DNA from: Litsea cubeba
Taxonomy: Eukaryota; Streptophyta; Magnoliopsida; Laurales; Lauraceae
Reading direction: 5' to 3'
Length of the DNA: 64,000 nucleotides
Assembly (NCBI GenBank): GCA_012931725.1
Contig: CM022955.1
Location: 16,824,718 to 16,888,717 of the forward strand
The translations under genes were made by a program, and so were the position numbers. Positions 34,590 through 45,290 of the stretch are shown piece by piece; positions within the stretch are counted from its first letter, which is position 1; each line of letters starts with the position of its first letter. Under the pieces are notes generated by a model that worked only from the letters and a program-made list of their open reading frames with translations, was not told where the DNA came from and did no database searches.

Positions 34590-35090
34590 TCACCCTCTCA
34601 CGGGTCTGTACAAGCTCAGCCTCATTGAGCGAAGCCCTCTCGCGGGTCTTCAGAAGCTCACCTCACTGAGCGAAGCCCTCTCGCGGGTCTTTCGGAAGCT
34701 CAGCCTCATGAGCGAAGCCTTCTCGCGGGTCTTCAAAAGCTCACCTCACTGAGCGAAGCCCTCTCGCGGGTCTTCGGAAGCTCAGCCTCATTGAGCGAAG
34801 CCCTCTCGCGGGTCTTCAGAAGCTCACCTCACTGAGCGAAGCCCTCTCGCGGGTCTTCAGAAGCTCAGTGAGCCCTCTCGCGGGTCTTCGGAAGCTCAGC
34901 CTCATTGAGCGAAGCCCTCTTGCGGGTCTTCAGAAGCTCACCTCACTGAGCGAAGCCCTCTCGCGGGTCTTCAGAAGCTCAGTGAGCCCTCTCGCGGGTC
35001 TCCAGAAGCTCAGCCTCACTGAGCGAAGCCCTCTCAAGGTCCTTCACAAGCTCACAAGCTCAGCCTCTGCCTTGGCCGCCCTCTCATAGG
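34590..35090 (+). repeat. 41-bp tandem repeat, about 12 copies
   Basis: The unit contains GAGCGAAGCCCTCTCGCGGG, TCTTCAGAAGCTCA and CCTCACT. Alternating variants have CTTCGGAAGCTCAG or ATTGAGC, and some units are shortened. As 41 is not a multiple of three, the array cannot encode a uniform protein repeat. One extra partial unit (AGCCCTCTCGCGGGTCTTCG) sits at the truncation junction, 35601-35620. Confidence 0.92.
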
Positions 35091-35469
35091 CTACTAAGAG
35101 TTCGGTCTAAAGCCTGGTCGCGCTCTCGCGAGCCGCGGAAAGATCAGCCTCGGAAGCCCTTCTAGCTGGCGCAGCCCTCTCCTAGCTGGCGTAGCCCTCT
35201 CCTCAGCCTGCGAAGCTCTCTATTTTTTTCTTCTGGGATGACCCATCAGAAGTTACCGAGGGGCAGAGTCTTGGAATTTACATATGTTAAGGGATATATC
35301 ATGCGCTATGCAGAGGGGGTCCGGGGGGTGTCCCCCCGGCGGGGTCGAGCTGACCGGTCAGCTCGCGGGGGCCCAGTGGGCAGCGCCCCCGAAAAAAAAA
35401 AAAAAAAAAGGAATACGTAATGGCCACCAACGGGACCTGGGGGACTCCTTCCTCAGTCCTGGGCTCCAT

Positions 35470-35600
35470 CATCCTCGGCGCCCAGGCCCGAAGCTCGCCC
35501 TGGACAAACCCCCTGGGCGCCCAGGACTTTCTCCCCGGGCGCCCAGGCCAAATAACCCCCGGGCGCCCAGGCCAAATAACCCCCGAGCGCCCAGGCCAAA
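35470..35600. repeat. GGGCGCCC palindrome cluster
   Basis: Six copies of (C/T)GGGCGCCCAGG or close variants occur in 130 bp, including CGGGCGCCCAGGCCAAATAA repeated nearly exactly. The same motif occurs at 32938-33030 and 34376-34430 in the same element. Confidence 0.9.
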
Positions 35601-35617
35601 GCCCTCTCGCGGGTCTT

Positions 35618-36018
35618 CGCAACCTAATCGTACTAACCTTTCAGCCTTCAGTGCTGAAATCAATCTGGTGCTGGGTGGTCTCCTCTCACCCACAAACTTG
35701 ATCGTGGCATCTGAACCGTCGATGGTGAGTCTGACTATCTTCTCGAAGCAATCCATCACCGCTCGATATCTGGCCAAACCAATCCATCCCCAAGATAACG
35801 TCGAAGTCATGCATGGGTAACACGATCAAATCTGCAAACATAATGTACTCCCCGATCTGCACTCGGCATCTGGGGTGGTAAGTCTGACACACTACCCTCT
35901 TGCCCACGGGCGTAGACACAACTAGCGTATAAGGCAACTCCTCTCCTACCCCACCAAGAACTAAAGAAAAAGCAGAAGACACATAGGAATGTGTCGCACC
36001 AGGATCAAACAATACTCT
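35618..36018 (-). pseudogene. Retroviral-type aspartic protease, start of pol, truncated
   Basis: The frame has the active-site region VLFDPGATHSYVSS (the usual DTG or DSG triad is DPG here), then TYHPRCRVQIGEYIMFADLIVL and the flap/C-terminal block FDVILGMDWF. It ends RLISALKAERLVRLGCE, the linker that normally precedes the reverse transcriptase. Homology stops there at the junction with the GCCCTCTCGCGGG repeat. It is separated from gag by one extra base that creates a TAG (36017-36019), where gag and protease would normally be read as one frame. Confidence 0.85.
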
Positions 36019-37309
36019 AGGCAATCTGATCACAAATAGAAAGAGTACCTTCAACGACGTTCCCTGCAGCTTCGGCCTCCTCATGTGTGAGTGCAAATGC
36101 CTGGCCTAGCGCCTGAGGTCTCTGCTGCTGTCGCTGCTGTCCATGGGGCCTCTGGTATCGTCCCCTCTGGTAGTGCTGTCCCCTGGGCTGCTGGGGTCCA
36201 CGTGCCTGCTGCGGGGCACGGTACTGCTGCTGAGGTGGCTGGGGTGCTGGTGCAATCTGCTGAACAGGTGGAGCTGGAGCTGGTGCTCTCGGTGGTGCTG
36301 GAAGCTGAAGCATCGGGGCCTGAGGCTGTCCTCCTCTGAATGGGCAAAATCTGGAGATGTGTCCTGTCTCCCCACAGTCATAGCATACTCTGGGCCCACG
36401 CTGCTGCTGCTGATGAGGCTGCCGCTGATACTGATGCTGCCTGGCCTGGCCTGCTGGCCTCTGTCTCTGGAATGGCTGCTGCTGTATGGGCAAGGGCTGC
36501 GGTCTGACCAAGGCGGCTCTAACTCGCCTCTGCTGCTGACTGGCCTCTATCCACTGCAGACGCTCCTCTGCCCAGTAAGCTCTCCTCAAAGCCTCCTCAT
36601 AAGTGTGAATCTCAATGCAAGACATGTTAAGCTGAATGTCGTCTCTCAGCCCATCGACGAACCGACGGATCCTCTCGGACTCAGGTGTGATCAGAGCCTC
36701 TGCAAAACGAGAAAGCTGGGTGAAGCGAACCTCATACTGGTAGACAGTCATGCTGCCTTGCACCAGCGCCTGAAATTCCCGCAGCTTGCGGTCTCTGACG
36801 TGAGATGGTATGAACTTCCGAAGGAAGTCCGCTCTGAATGCAGTCCAAGTGATCTCGTCTCCTATCGCCTCGAAATGACGCTGAATCGTCCTCCACCAGT
36901 CCTCCGCGACTCCCCGAAACATGTAAGCGGCTAACTGCACTCTCTGCTGACCGGTGCACTCGAAGACCTTGAAGATCTTCTCCATCCGCACGATCCACTC
37001 GTCGGCCACCAGCGGGTCATCGGCGCCAGTGAACTCAGGGGGTCCCCTTTTGAGGAACCTCTCAAATATGACGTTCGGGTCTGCCTCCCGAACGGATGCC
37101 GCCGCCATGCCTGGCTGAGCCACTCTATCCATGATGTCCAAGACTTGCGTCTGGAATTGGGCAAAATCCTCGGCCTGCTGCTGCTGCGCCGAAGCCTGGG
37201 CCTCCTGGGAAACGAGGAAGGCCTGCAAGAACCTCTGGAAACGCTGCTCGAAGTCTGGCGAACTACCGACTGCTGGTATCATATGTGATGGAGAACCTTC
37301 TCTAGACAT
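36017..37309 (-). CDS. gag polyprotein, Tekay/Del-like (430 codons)
   Basis: The frame begins MSREGSPSHMIPAVGSS. It has a Gln-rich helical segment (about 35-55), the capsid-type gag domain (about 85-235, with FLKRGPPEFTGADDP, WRTIQRHFEAIGDEITWTAF and SRFAEALITPESERIRRF), a basic Gln/Arg-rich linker, and a CCHC zinc knuckle CYDCGETGHISRFCP (about 310-324). A Pro/Gln-rich tail ends at the premature TAG. It would package retrotransposon RNA. The start lies 169 nt after the LTR, a normal leader length. Confidence 0.9.
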   Translation of the reverse strand: MSREGSPSHMIPAVGSSPDFEQRFQRFLQAFLVSQEAQASAQQQQAEDFAQFQTQVLDIMDRVAQPGMAAASVREADPNVIFERFLKRGPPEFTGADDPLVADEWIVRMEKIFKVFECTGQQRVQLAAYMFRGVAEDWWRTIQRHFEAIGDEITWTAFRADFLRKFIPSHVRDRKLREFQALVQGSMTVYQYEVRFTQLSRFAEALITPESERIRRFVDGLRDDIQLNMSCIEIHTYEEALRRAYWAEERLQWIEASQQQRRVRAALVRPQPLPIQQQPFQRQRPAGQARQHQYQRQPHQQQQRGPRVCYDCGETGHISRFCPFRGGQPQAPMLQLPAPPRAPAPAPPVQQIAPAPQPPQQQYRAPQQARGPQQPRGQHYQRGRYQRPHGQQRQQQRPQALGQAFALTHEEAEAAGNVVEGTLSICDQIA

Positions 37310-37460
37310 CTGTTAAGAGAAAGAAATTAGGTTAGTTTAAGTCCAACACTTAGGACTACACTGATTCTACCCGATCCATCGACCCTATACGTACCCCCAC
37401 ACTGAGATCCTCACTACGTCCTAAAGTTTCTAGTGTATTTTATTTCCTAGAGACTTGCCC

Positions 37461-37472
37461 GCTCTGATACCA
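37461..37472 (-). other. Primer binding site for initiator tRNA-Met
   Basis: On the minus strand TGGTATCAGAGC, the standard complement of plant initiator tRNA-Met, lies five bases inside the LTR end. Confidence 0.92.
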
Positions 37473-39454
37473 TAAAATGTAACGCCCCAATTCCGGATAC
37501 CGAGAAAATCGTCAAAGTACCGAAATTGGCGCGCTACTTCCCGGAAAATCCGAGAACTTCCAAGATCGTAGGTCCGCAGTGAGGTCCAATTTAAAACTTT
37601 TTCATCAACATAGTAACAATGGTTAATTGCGGAAGCATGATAGTATAGCGGAAGCCATACAAAGATAGCGGAAGCATAAGGTATCATCGTATATATGTCA
37701 AATGTAGATGGGCTGATGTCCAGCCTAAATGTATAGAGATAACAAATCAAAGTTTAATTACATATTTTCATTACTACCCAACTCACAACAAATGTCTCTC
37801 AAAACCCAGACAAAAGAACACTCAAACCCCTGCAGCTAGTGTCGGCTCTCCACCTTCCGGCTCGACCTCATGGTCGGCCGGCCCCCATCCGTAGTCGCCT
37901 ACTACGGGCACCTCAACGAGTGCGAACGCATCGCCCTCGAACTCGGGGTCAAGACCTAAGCACCAAGAGTGGGTCAGATCTAAAGATCTGGCAAGTCACA
38001 ATATGCAGATAATATAGAATGTATGCATCAAAATGAGTAGAGACATGTATAAAGTTAAGAGAGTAACAATGGTACATATGCTGTGCAGTCGTGCAAGATA
38101 ACAATGTAGAATCATAATAAGCATAACCGTAATAAACCTACACAATATGGCACATCCACATAAGCTGGTCACCGCGGGATATTATGCCGCGGCCCTCCCA
38201 TACTGAACACAGTCGCGGTAGGGATCCTAAGCTAATGCTAGGGATTACTAACCCTGCAAAATATCACCAACATCATCCACAACGACCGGAACCGGCATCA
38301 CACCGTCCGTCCCAACAGTGCTCATCATGATAGCCACACAACAAATCTCAATAGCTCCTACCAGTGATGATCAGTCCAACTGGCTGAGCTTAAATCAACT
38401 CAGTGAATGTCTATGCCGACTCGGAAACAATAAAGGTCTGTGTCTGTCTAGGCTTTACCTTGCGTGAACAAGGTCCTAACAAAAGTCCCTAAGAGGTCCA
38501 AGTATTCAATATAAACTGTGGATCATAGTCCAAGTCCAATCCCATCATTGGATCCATACCAAGGCCCACCAAATACATGGCCTGATCTATAACAGTCCAT
38601 ATGAGATACAAGTCCGTATTCAATGACATATGATCCATTTACAACCTTAATGGGTCACAAGCCCATACAATCTAACCTCTCCATTCTAGGGTAATTCACA
38701 TCCAACTTAGGCCATAGAAAGGGCCCGCCTAGCCACAGACACGGGTCAATGATCCACCAAATCAGATTACCGGGTCACCTCTACGTATTCCTAGGTTTGG
38801 GTCCTCCATTTTCCATTTAATTAACAGATATGAGCAATAATAAGGACAATAGAGTGATAGTCATAGTATGAGGGAGATGAATCTCCAAGTACACGAATCA
38901 TAGGGAGATAGCAACAGTCCAACCTAGGTAAATGGTCCACCCTCGGATACAGGTCCATCTCAGGTAATTCGATCTTTAAGTGAAACCACAGATGCTAAGG
39001 AATATTGTGTTTGGTGCTTAGAAGTTGTGTGCATCATTTGGTAACGTATAAAGGTCGAATCATCTAAGATTACATAACCAGGACTTTAATTAGTGGACCC
39101 CACGAGTCAAGGTTGAGCCGTACCATTGACTCGTGGCTGGCACAGTGATGGAAGTCTATTTGAATGGTCAATGGGCCCTACATATGATTGCAACAACAGA
39201 AATTAGAATCTGGGGGTCGTCACTGTACACAGTGTGCTCAGCCGACCTCCTGGCCTGGGCGGTCAGCTCGGCACACTGGGACCAGAGAGGGAAAAACACC
39301 CTACAGGCAAGGCCTGTTTGTCCAGAACTTCCTGTGAGTTCGGCTGACTCCCTGGCCTGGGTAGTTGGCCGTGCACACTAAGAATTCTGGCTAAAGGGAG
39401 TGTCCCAGGTTCTAGTCTCCTTTGTTGAAATCCCGCCTTTTGGAAATCCGTCTC

Positions 39455-39935
39455 GGAGTTCGGCTAAGCAATGGAGCTCAATTGATGCTCAGTTCGGTCA
39501 CCCAGCTCAGCTCGGCAAAGGGCCTAGCTCAGTTCGGCCACCCAACTGAGTTCCGAAAATGCATTGAGTTCGGTTAGGCATTGAGATTGGTTTAGCTCTC
39601 AGCTCGGTTAAGCACTGAGTTCGGCTAAGCTCGAAGTCCGGTCTGGCACGGAACCCGGTCTGGCGCTGAGCTCAGTAAAACACTGAGTTCGGCCATAACA
39701 CTGAGTTCGGCCGTAACACTGAACTCGGCCTTGAGCACTGAGCTCGGCCTAGACACTTAGCTCGGCTAAACGCGAATCTCATCCTAACCATTATGCTCGG
39801 CAGAACTCTGAGTTCAGCTAGTGTTGAATCCAGCCATCGCTGAGTCCGGCCAGCACCGAGCTCGGCAGTTGCTGAGCTGCGCTGACGCTGAGCTCGGCAA
39901 CCGCTGGGCTCTGCAGGTGCGGAGCTCGGCCATCG
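39455..39935 (-). repeat. GAGCTC-type minisatellite in the LTR
   Basis: Counterpart of the 21605-22080 array: about 25 units based on (A/G)AGCTCGGC or GAGTTCGGC. Unit order and mutations differ between the two LTRs, showing turnover since divergence. Confidence 0.85.
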
Positions 39936-40702
39936 CTGGACTCTGTCTATCTCTCCTATCAGTGTTGTGTTCTGTTACAGAACCCAGTTCTGCGACAGGA
40001 CACAACTCCTCTTCATTAAGCACAGGAATGGTGGTCCACCTCTGATCAGAATCCAGATCAAGTAGCACCCCATGGTCGCACAGGGCCCCTCACATAGACG
40101 TAGGGGTCCTGATCTTCCAAGGGTGGTCCTACTTCGATTCCGATCACAACACAACGAGGTGGGTTCTCGTCATTCCATCTCCGGAAAACCATCACTGCAC
40201 CCAATTCTCCTGGGTTTCTCCATAGACCATTACAGAAGCAAAATAAATCATTCCTACATCTTCCACCCATCATCAACCGGCCATTGATCATCCAAATGAG
40301 GTAATCCCATCCATCAATGGCCAAAGGAACCAAACAAACATGCTCAAGGATCGATCTAAACATATATATTACAAATTGAAATTCTACTGCCAATCAAAGG
40401 AAGGAAACATGCAATCTAAACTACCAGCACAGTGCACTTGCCTTGATCAATTGAAGGTAGAAGGAAAAGAGAGAAAACCACAGGGAAAAAGAGAAAGGGT
40501 CTCGACAGTAGCTCTTATGGTGCAGGTTGGTCTCGGCTGGCCTTCTGTCAGGGATTTCTGGGGCGAGGGAGAGAAAAGAGAGATTGGAGGAGAGATGAGG
40601 GTTCGTTGGAGGGAATTGGGGAAGAAGAAGAGAGAGGAGATTGGAACTTGAGAGAAAAGAAAAGGAGATGAACAGTAGTTGTTAGGGCAGGGGAGGGTTT
40701 TG

Positions 40703-40708
40703 TTTATA
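40703..40708 (-). promoter_or_regulatory. TATA box of the Tekay/Del-like LTR
   Basis: CCTATATAAACAAAACCCTC on the minus strand, at the position equivalent to 20852 in the solo LTR. Confidence 0.6.
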
Positions 40709-41266
40709 TAGGTTGGGTTTTTGGGTTAGGGACAAAATTGCCCTTGGGGTTAGAATAGGATTAGGGTTAGGGTAGAGGGTATTTAGGTCTTTAGGTGACT
40801 TTCTAGAAGATTCTTTGGTGCAAACCCCCTATGGTAAATACAAAACTCTAGCTAGGGCCTCAAACAAACTAACTAACTCTAAGAATAACAAGAGACACCC
40901 TATTGACTCTACTAATTACACCACTAGTCTAACCCTAGGAAAATACATAACTACCCTCACTAAGTCCCATAATTAGTATAATTAAAATACTTAAGCTAAT
41001 AAATAGTATTCAAATTCACAATGAGGGCCCACCAGGGGTGGGGTCTCACACTTCGGAAGAGCTATAATCCCGAATTATCACATTACAGGAAGCTCTGACG
41101 GGAGACGTTGCCTGATCGGAGTCAGACTCATCCTCGGATGTGAGAGGATCGTCTATCCAGCAATTTTCTCCATTTTCAGGAGTTAAGGGAGGATGTACCT
41201 GATGGTCTTCAGGGACTTCAGGCTCTGGATTGCGAGGAGGCTCGTTGACGCGTTTTTGCTCTTGTT

Positions 41267-44200
41267 CTAGAGCGAGTCGCTGCAAGATCCTTGCATATTC
41301 TTCAAGATCAGGCATGGGAGCCGGATCTTCTTCTTCATCATCTCTTTGTGGCTCAACATTGTTGATTTCCACTGGAGTAATGAGAGGTGCTGGGTCAGCA
41401 GCATTTTCTTGTACAGCCTCTTGGTCTTCTTCATCATCAGACCAGGATCCTTGTGGCTGTAGGGGTTATACCAGATTACTGGCATAAGATGAGACTCAGG
41501 AACCCATTCTTCATCGGAGAGATATTCTCCTGTTTCAAGGGACTCCTCCCACTCATCTGTGTAGTTGGGTTCGAATCCATCATCGGTGTCACTGGATTCG
41601 TATCCATCAATGGAGAATCCAACTACCGAATTGCAAGAGTATGATGCCTCCTGCATGGCTTCTTTGAATTGAGGTGGCATGAAATCACTGAGAGTGAATT
41701 TCCTTACCCCCTTTGAAGTCTCTGGAAGGGATGTTTTTGTTACCTCCAGTGAAGTGGTAGAGGAAGCCTCTGCCTTTTCTTTGACCTCTAGTTTTGGCTG
41801 GGTCTTCTCTTGCCGTTTGAGCTTGAGGAGATGTTTCCTAGCCTGCCTTCGCTGTTGAGTTGTAGGCTTTGTTTTCACGACCTCCCAATTTTCATCTTCC
41901 AGGAGATCGGGATGTACCCATATCGGTTGTCCGTCTGGTGTCGGGTAAGGAACCAGTTCTTCGGACGCTTCGATTGAGTTTATCACCTTGAAGGAAGTAG
42001 TGATCTTCTTCTTCGGTGATCTTGATGTTTGTCCACATGTCACCATGTTGACGGAGGCAGACCCATAGTTTTTGTCAAAGGTGATGACTCCGTTTTTCCA
42101 CATCTCATTTATTTTCTCTCTCACAACGAAGCATTGATTGAGAGGATGCGAGATCATCTGGTGGTATGGACAGTACCGAGGATCGTTGGTTTTGCCAACA
42201 TCACCCGGTCTTTTTGGTTCAGGCAAGATGAGCTTGCCGTTTGCCACAAGAGCCCCGAAGATTTCATCAACATCTTCATCAAACGGGTATTTCTTCTCTA
42301 CTCGTTCTTTGAAGGCGTCAGAGAGTTCAGGTCTCTTACCAGCAGCTTTATTTTCAGCTTTCTTTGGTGGCTGAGGAGCTGACTTGGTCTGCACATTGAG
42401 GACCTCTTTCTTCTTTGGTTTAGAGGTTGCAATGGCGGTTGGCTCTTTTCTTGATGATTTCTGACTGTTGAGGTCTTTAATCACCGTTTCAGCTTCCATG
42501 GAAGCTTCTAGGAGTTCTCCCAGGTTTTTTGATTTGTTGCCGATGATCATGGAGCGGATTCTGGCTCTCATGTTGTTTCGGCAGATGTCGACTAGCGACG
42601 CTTGTGGCAATACATCAGAGCATTTGTATGCCATTGCTTTCCACTTGTGAATGAAGTCATATGTTGATTCATTCTCCCCCTGTTTTAGGCTGCACAGCTG
42701 AGCCATAGTAGCGGGGTGATCCTCACCTTTGAAGTGAGTCAGGAAGCGTGTCTCTAGCATGGCCCAGTTTTGGATTGAGTCCTCAGGCAGAGTGGAGTAC
42801 CAATCGAAGGCCGTACCTTTTAGGGTGCTTGCAAAGAGGTGGATCTTGAGTGCATCTTGATCCGCGATAGCTCCCGTCAGGATCTTGAAGTGGATGACGT
42901 GCTGTCTGGCTGATCCTTTCCCCGTATATGTTTGGAGAGTAGGATGCTTGAATTTGGTGGGGAACGGGACCGAGTCCATCCATAAGGGATATGGTGGCTT
43001 GATCCCATGCTCCTTGAGTATATCCTCTTCTTTTGCTTTGGCGAGGATACCGTCTACGTCCTTTTTAGTAAGGGCGCGTGACTCATTTTCTTCTCTATTT
43101 ACCTCATCGTCTTGATGATTCGGAGGAGGTTCATTGTTCGCCTGATTTTGGAAGGCGAGGAGAAGGTTTTCCATCAGAGTTTCAATCCTCTGCTGGCCCT
43201 GTTCCAACTGCTGGATGCGGGTGATCGCATCTTCTGGAGGTGGATTGCGGGGTGGTGGCTCAGAATTTGTAGCCAAGACATTCATCCTTCGTGATTCGAA
43301 CGAAGAAACTGTCCTGGTGACTGAGCTGGGGCTCGTTCTTTTCGAAGAGGAGCTTGAGGAAGGATCACTCTGCTGTCCTTTGCTTGAAGGAGCAGGGGAT
43401 TCTTCTGAATGTCTTCTTGTCCTGGAGACGCTGCGGGTCATCGGACGTCGGACATGGATTTTTGTTGCTGATTTTTGGCGCCTTCTGGTTTTTCCAACCA
43501 TATGGACGGCAGCAACTTGGTTGGGTATTTCTTTTTCGACCCATTTGGGAGAGACTTGAAGTGTGGGAGGCTGGGTCCTTTGCTTCTGTAGTCTCTTTTG
43601 TCGGTACGACGCGCGGCGGCGTATACGACGAGCAATTTGAGCTTCGGTCAGCTCTGACTGGGCTTTGACAATGAAGGATGTGCTCCCTCGGGCGCAGCAG
43701 CCGAGTCTGTCTTCTTTGTAGCTGGGCAAGGACAGGATGCGAACCCTATCCTTCGCCAGTTGCAGCGAAGCTTTGAATTTGTGAAGTTCGGCCCCTGTAG
43801 AGATGAAGGGTCGAACTGCAGATTTGTAGACCTTAGCAGGTGCTTGTGGAGGCCTTGTGATGCATGACTTGATTTTGGGCTTGTAGGAACAAGCCGGCTC
43901 ATGCTGGGATGACTTTGAAGTCGGGTTGGAGATGGGTTTCTCCTCTTTCATGTAAGCAAGAGGATAGAACTGGTTCTCCTTGAGTGGGGCCAGGAATGCT
44001 GGCTTAGTGGATGCCTGGGACCTTCTCTGTTTTGGTGAAGGTCTTGGGGACCAAGTCTTGGGGTAGACCTGGTTGTTTGTAGGTTGAGGCTTCGTGGGGC
44101 TGCCACGGGCTTCAGGCCTTCTAGTGCTCGCCTTTGGTGTCACGATAGTGACACGTTGAGAGGCGAGTTTCTGCTTCTTGGAGGGAGCAGCTTGTTCCTC

Positions 44201-44395
44201 AGGAAGTGGGAATGGTCCCAGCGTCCCGAAGACGATAGTCCGGGGAGTCGAGGTCGACCCGGAGTTCAGAGAGTTGCCGAGGGAGTTGACACTTCGGCAG
44301 CTGATGGGGCGCTTGTAGGTGCGCGTGGTTTGCTTCTGTTGAAGCATGAGTTGGTGCTTGCTTTCGTCGAAAGTAATGGTTAGTGAAGCTGCCAT
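41267..44395 (-). CDS. Ogre/Tat-like gag, about 1,040 codons
   Basis: The start is taken at MAASLTITFDESKHQ (44395), which has a better ATG context (AACAATGGC) than the in-frame Met 42 bases upstream. A long basic N-terminal region is followed by a Ser-rich stretch (about 370-400), the helix IQQLEQGQQRIETLMENLL, the capsid gag domain (FPTKFKHPTLQTYTGKGSA, TLKGTAFDWYSTLPEDS, AMLETRFLTHF, KWKAMAYKC), a knuckle-like CPYHQMISHPLNQC and an acidic tail. A one-base shift near 41440-41470 moves the acidic tail into another frame. That frame (EINNVEPQRDDEEEDP) continues to 41051, where the inserted LTR cuts it. No protease or polymerase remains. Confidence 0.85.
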   Translation of the reverse strand: MAASLTITFDESKHQLMLQQKQTTRTYKRPISCRSVNSLGNSLNSGSTSTPRTIVFGTLGPFPLPEEQAAPSKKQKLASQRVTIVTPKASTRRPEARGSPTKPQPTNNQVYPKTWSPRPSPKQRRSQASTKPAFLAPLKENQFYPLAYMKEEKPISNPTSKSSQHEPACSYKPKIKSCITRPPQAPAKVYKSAVRPFISTGAELHKFKASLQLAKDRVRILSLPSYKEDRLGCCARGSTSFIVKAQSELTEAQIARRIRRRASYRQKRLQKQRTQPPTLQVSPKWVEKEIPNQVAAVHMVGKTRRRQKSATKIHVRRPMTRSVSRTRRHSEESPAPSSKGQQSDPSSSSSSKRTSPSSVTRTVSSFESRRMNVLATNSEPPPRNPPPEDAITRIQQLEQGQQRIETLMENLLLAFQNQANNEPPPNHQDDEVNREENESRALTKKDVDGILAKAKEEDILKEHGIKPPYPLWMDSVPFPTKFKHPTLQTYTGKGSARQHVIHFKILTGAIADQDALKIHLFASTLKGTAFDWYSTLPEDSIQNWAMLETRFLTHFKGEDHPATMAQLCSLKQGENESTYDFIHKWKAMAYKCSDVLPQASLVDICRNNMRARIRSMIIGNKSKNLGELLEASMEAETVIKDLNSQKSSRKEPTAIATSKPKKKEVLNVQTKSAPQPPKKAENKAAGKRPELSDAFKERVEKKYPFDEDVDEIFGALVANGKLILPEPKRPGDVGKTNDPRYCPYHQMISHPLNQCFVVREKINEMWKNGVITFDKNYGSASVNMVTCGQTSRSPKKKITTSFKVINSIEASEELVPYPTPDGQPIWVHPDLLEDENWEVVKTKPTTQQRRQARKHLLKLKRQEKTQPKLEVKEKAEASSTTSLEVTKTSLPETSKGVRKFTLSDFMPPQFKEAMQEASYSCNSVVGFSIDGYESSDTDDGFEPNYTDEWEESLETGEYLSDEEWVPESHLMPVIWYNPYSHKDPGLMMKKTKRLYKKMLLTQHLSLLQWKSTMLSHKEMMKKKIRLPCLILKNMQGSCSDSL

Positions 44396-44749
44396 TGTTA
44401 GTTTTTTCGAAAATTTCTGAAACAAGACCACATCCATTAGTAATCACAAGAATATAATGATCATAAATGGGAAGTTCTATGGTTTCGTCTTTTCAAATTG
44501 CTCGAGATAGATGACCCGAGCAATATGAGGAAGGCAAAATGCCATAGAGGGTACAATTGTTCTGATCGCAGGTATGGTAAGCCCGGAATGGGCATCCCAG
44601 TTACTGCTAGAAGCAATTGTGAACTTAAATTCGACTTATCGAGAAGCAGAGCTTGCTCGAGGTAAGAAGAATATAAAGTTGGAGTTACAGATGTGCCGGT
44701 CGCAATACAGTAGACCCTGAAAGGGCGTACTAGTACCGCTAGACACAAA

Positions 44750-45075
44750 TGTTTTGAGACCGCATCTATGAGATGAGATTCTCTGTTTTGAAAGGTCAAG
44801 ATTGGATTCATCAAAGAGAGCAGATGGTATTCCAATCTGAACACGGGCTCAGCGATTTCCGCGAGCGCCAGTGCTCAGAAAGAAATGAACCATGATTTCT
44901 CGGATCTGAATCTAAAAATGACGAGTTTTTTTTTTTGAAAGGCCAATATCGGGTTCATCAAAGAGAGCAAAAGGCACTCTAATCTGAACACGGGCTCAGC
45001 GATTTCCGCGAGCGCCAGTGCTCAGAAAGGAGAAGACCAAGATTTCTCTAATCTAAACCCAAAATGACGGAAGTT
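44750..45075 (-). repeat. Two-copy repeat in the element leader
   Basis: Two copies, near 44790 and 44948, share TTCATCAAAGAGAGCA, AACACGGGCTCAGCGATTTC and CGCGAGCGCCAGTGCTCAGA. The period is about 155 bp. They lie upstream of gag on the minus strand. Confidence 0.85.
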
Positions 45076-45079
45076 TTTT

Positions 45080-45290
45080 TTTTTTGAAGTTTTTGAAGAT
45101 TTTTTTTCTTTTCTTTTTTTTTTTTAAAAAAAAATCTTTTTTTTTATATTTTTTTTTATTTATTTTTTATTATTTATTTTTTTTTTAAGATTTTTTTTTT
45201 TGAAAAATTTTTTTATTTTTTATTTTTATTTTAAAATTTTTATTTTTAAAAATTTTATTTTTGAAAAAAATTTATTTAAAAGACGAGAGA
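45080..45290. repeat. T/A-homopolymer-rich tract
   Basis: Almost entirely runs of T and A. Low confidence in exact sequence. Confidence 0.8.

Larger units (their letters stand above)
32073..35620 (+). mobile_element. Decayed Tat/Athila-like retroelement, truncated
   Basis: In order: a probable 5' LTR ending GCATCATCA at 32579, a PBS, a broken gag, a poly(A)-like stretch near 34261, a 41-bp tandem array and a block of GGGCGCCC palindromes. No protease, reverse transcriptase or 3' LTR is present. The element stops at about 35620, where minus-strand protease/pol sequence of a Tekay-like element begins. Confidence 0.7.
35618..41050 (-). mobile_element. Truncated Tekay/Del-like retrotransposon (5' LTR, gag, protease)
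   Basis: Reading on the minus strand: LTR (41050 to 37478), PBS, gag and protease, then abrupt loss near 35618 before the reverse transcriptase. The inner LTR end GGGGCGTTACA and initiator-tRNA PBS are unambiguous. The outer LTR end lies directly in the gag of the Ogre-like element, so this element inserted there. Its downstream half and 3' LTR are gone, and no target duplication can be checked. Confidence 0.88.
37478..41050 (-). repeat. 5' LTR of the Tekay/Del-like element, 3,573 bp
   Basis: On the minus strand it starts TGTGAGACCCCACCCC and ends GGGGCGTTACA. It matches the solo LTR at 20503-24068 in order and spacing throughout, with scattered substitutions and small indels. It carries a TATA box and the GAGCTC array. 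Open frames inside it are not genes. Confidence 0.93.

Noticed and set aside
34590..35090. Regular short repeats resembling a CRISPR array
   Set aside because: Units are contiguous with no unique spacers, no cas genes are present and the host is a plant. It is a tandem minisatellite in a retroelement.
36091..36934. Plus-strand frames (82 and 263 codons)
   Set aside because: Shadows of the Gln-rich gag on the other strand.
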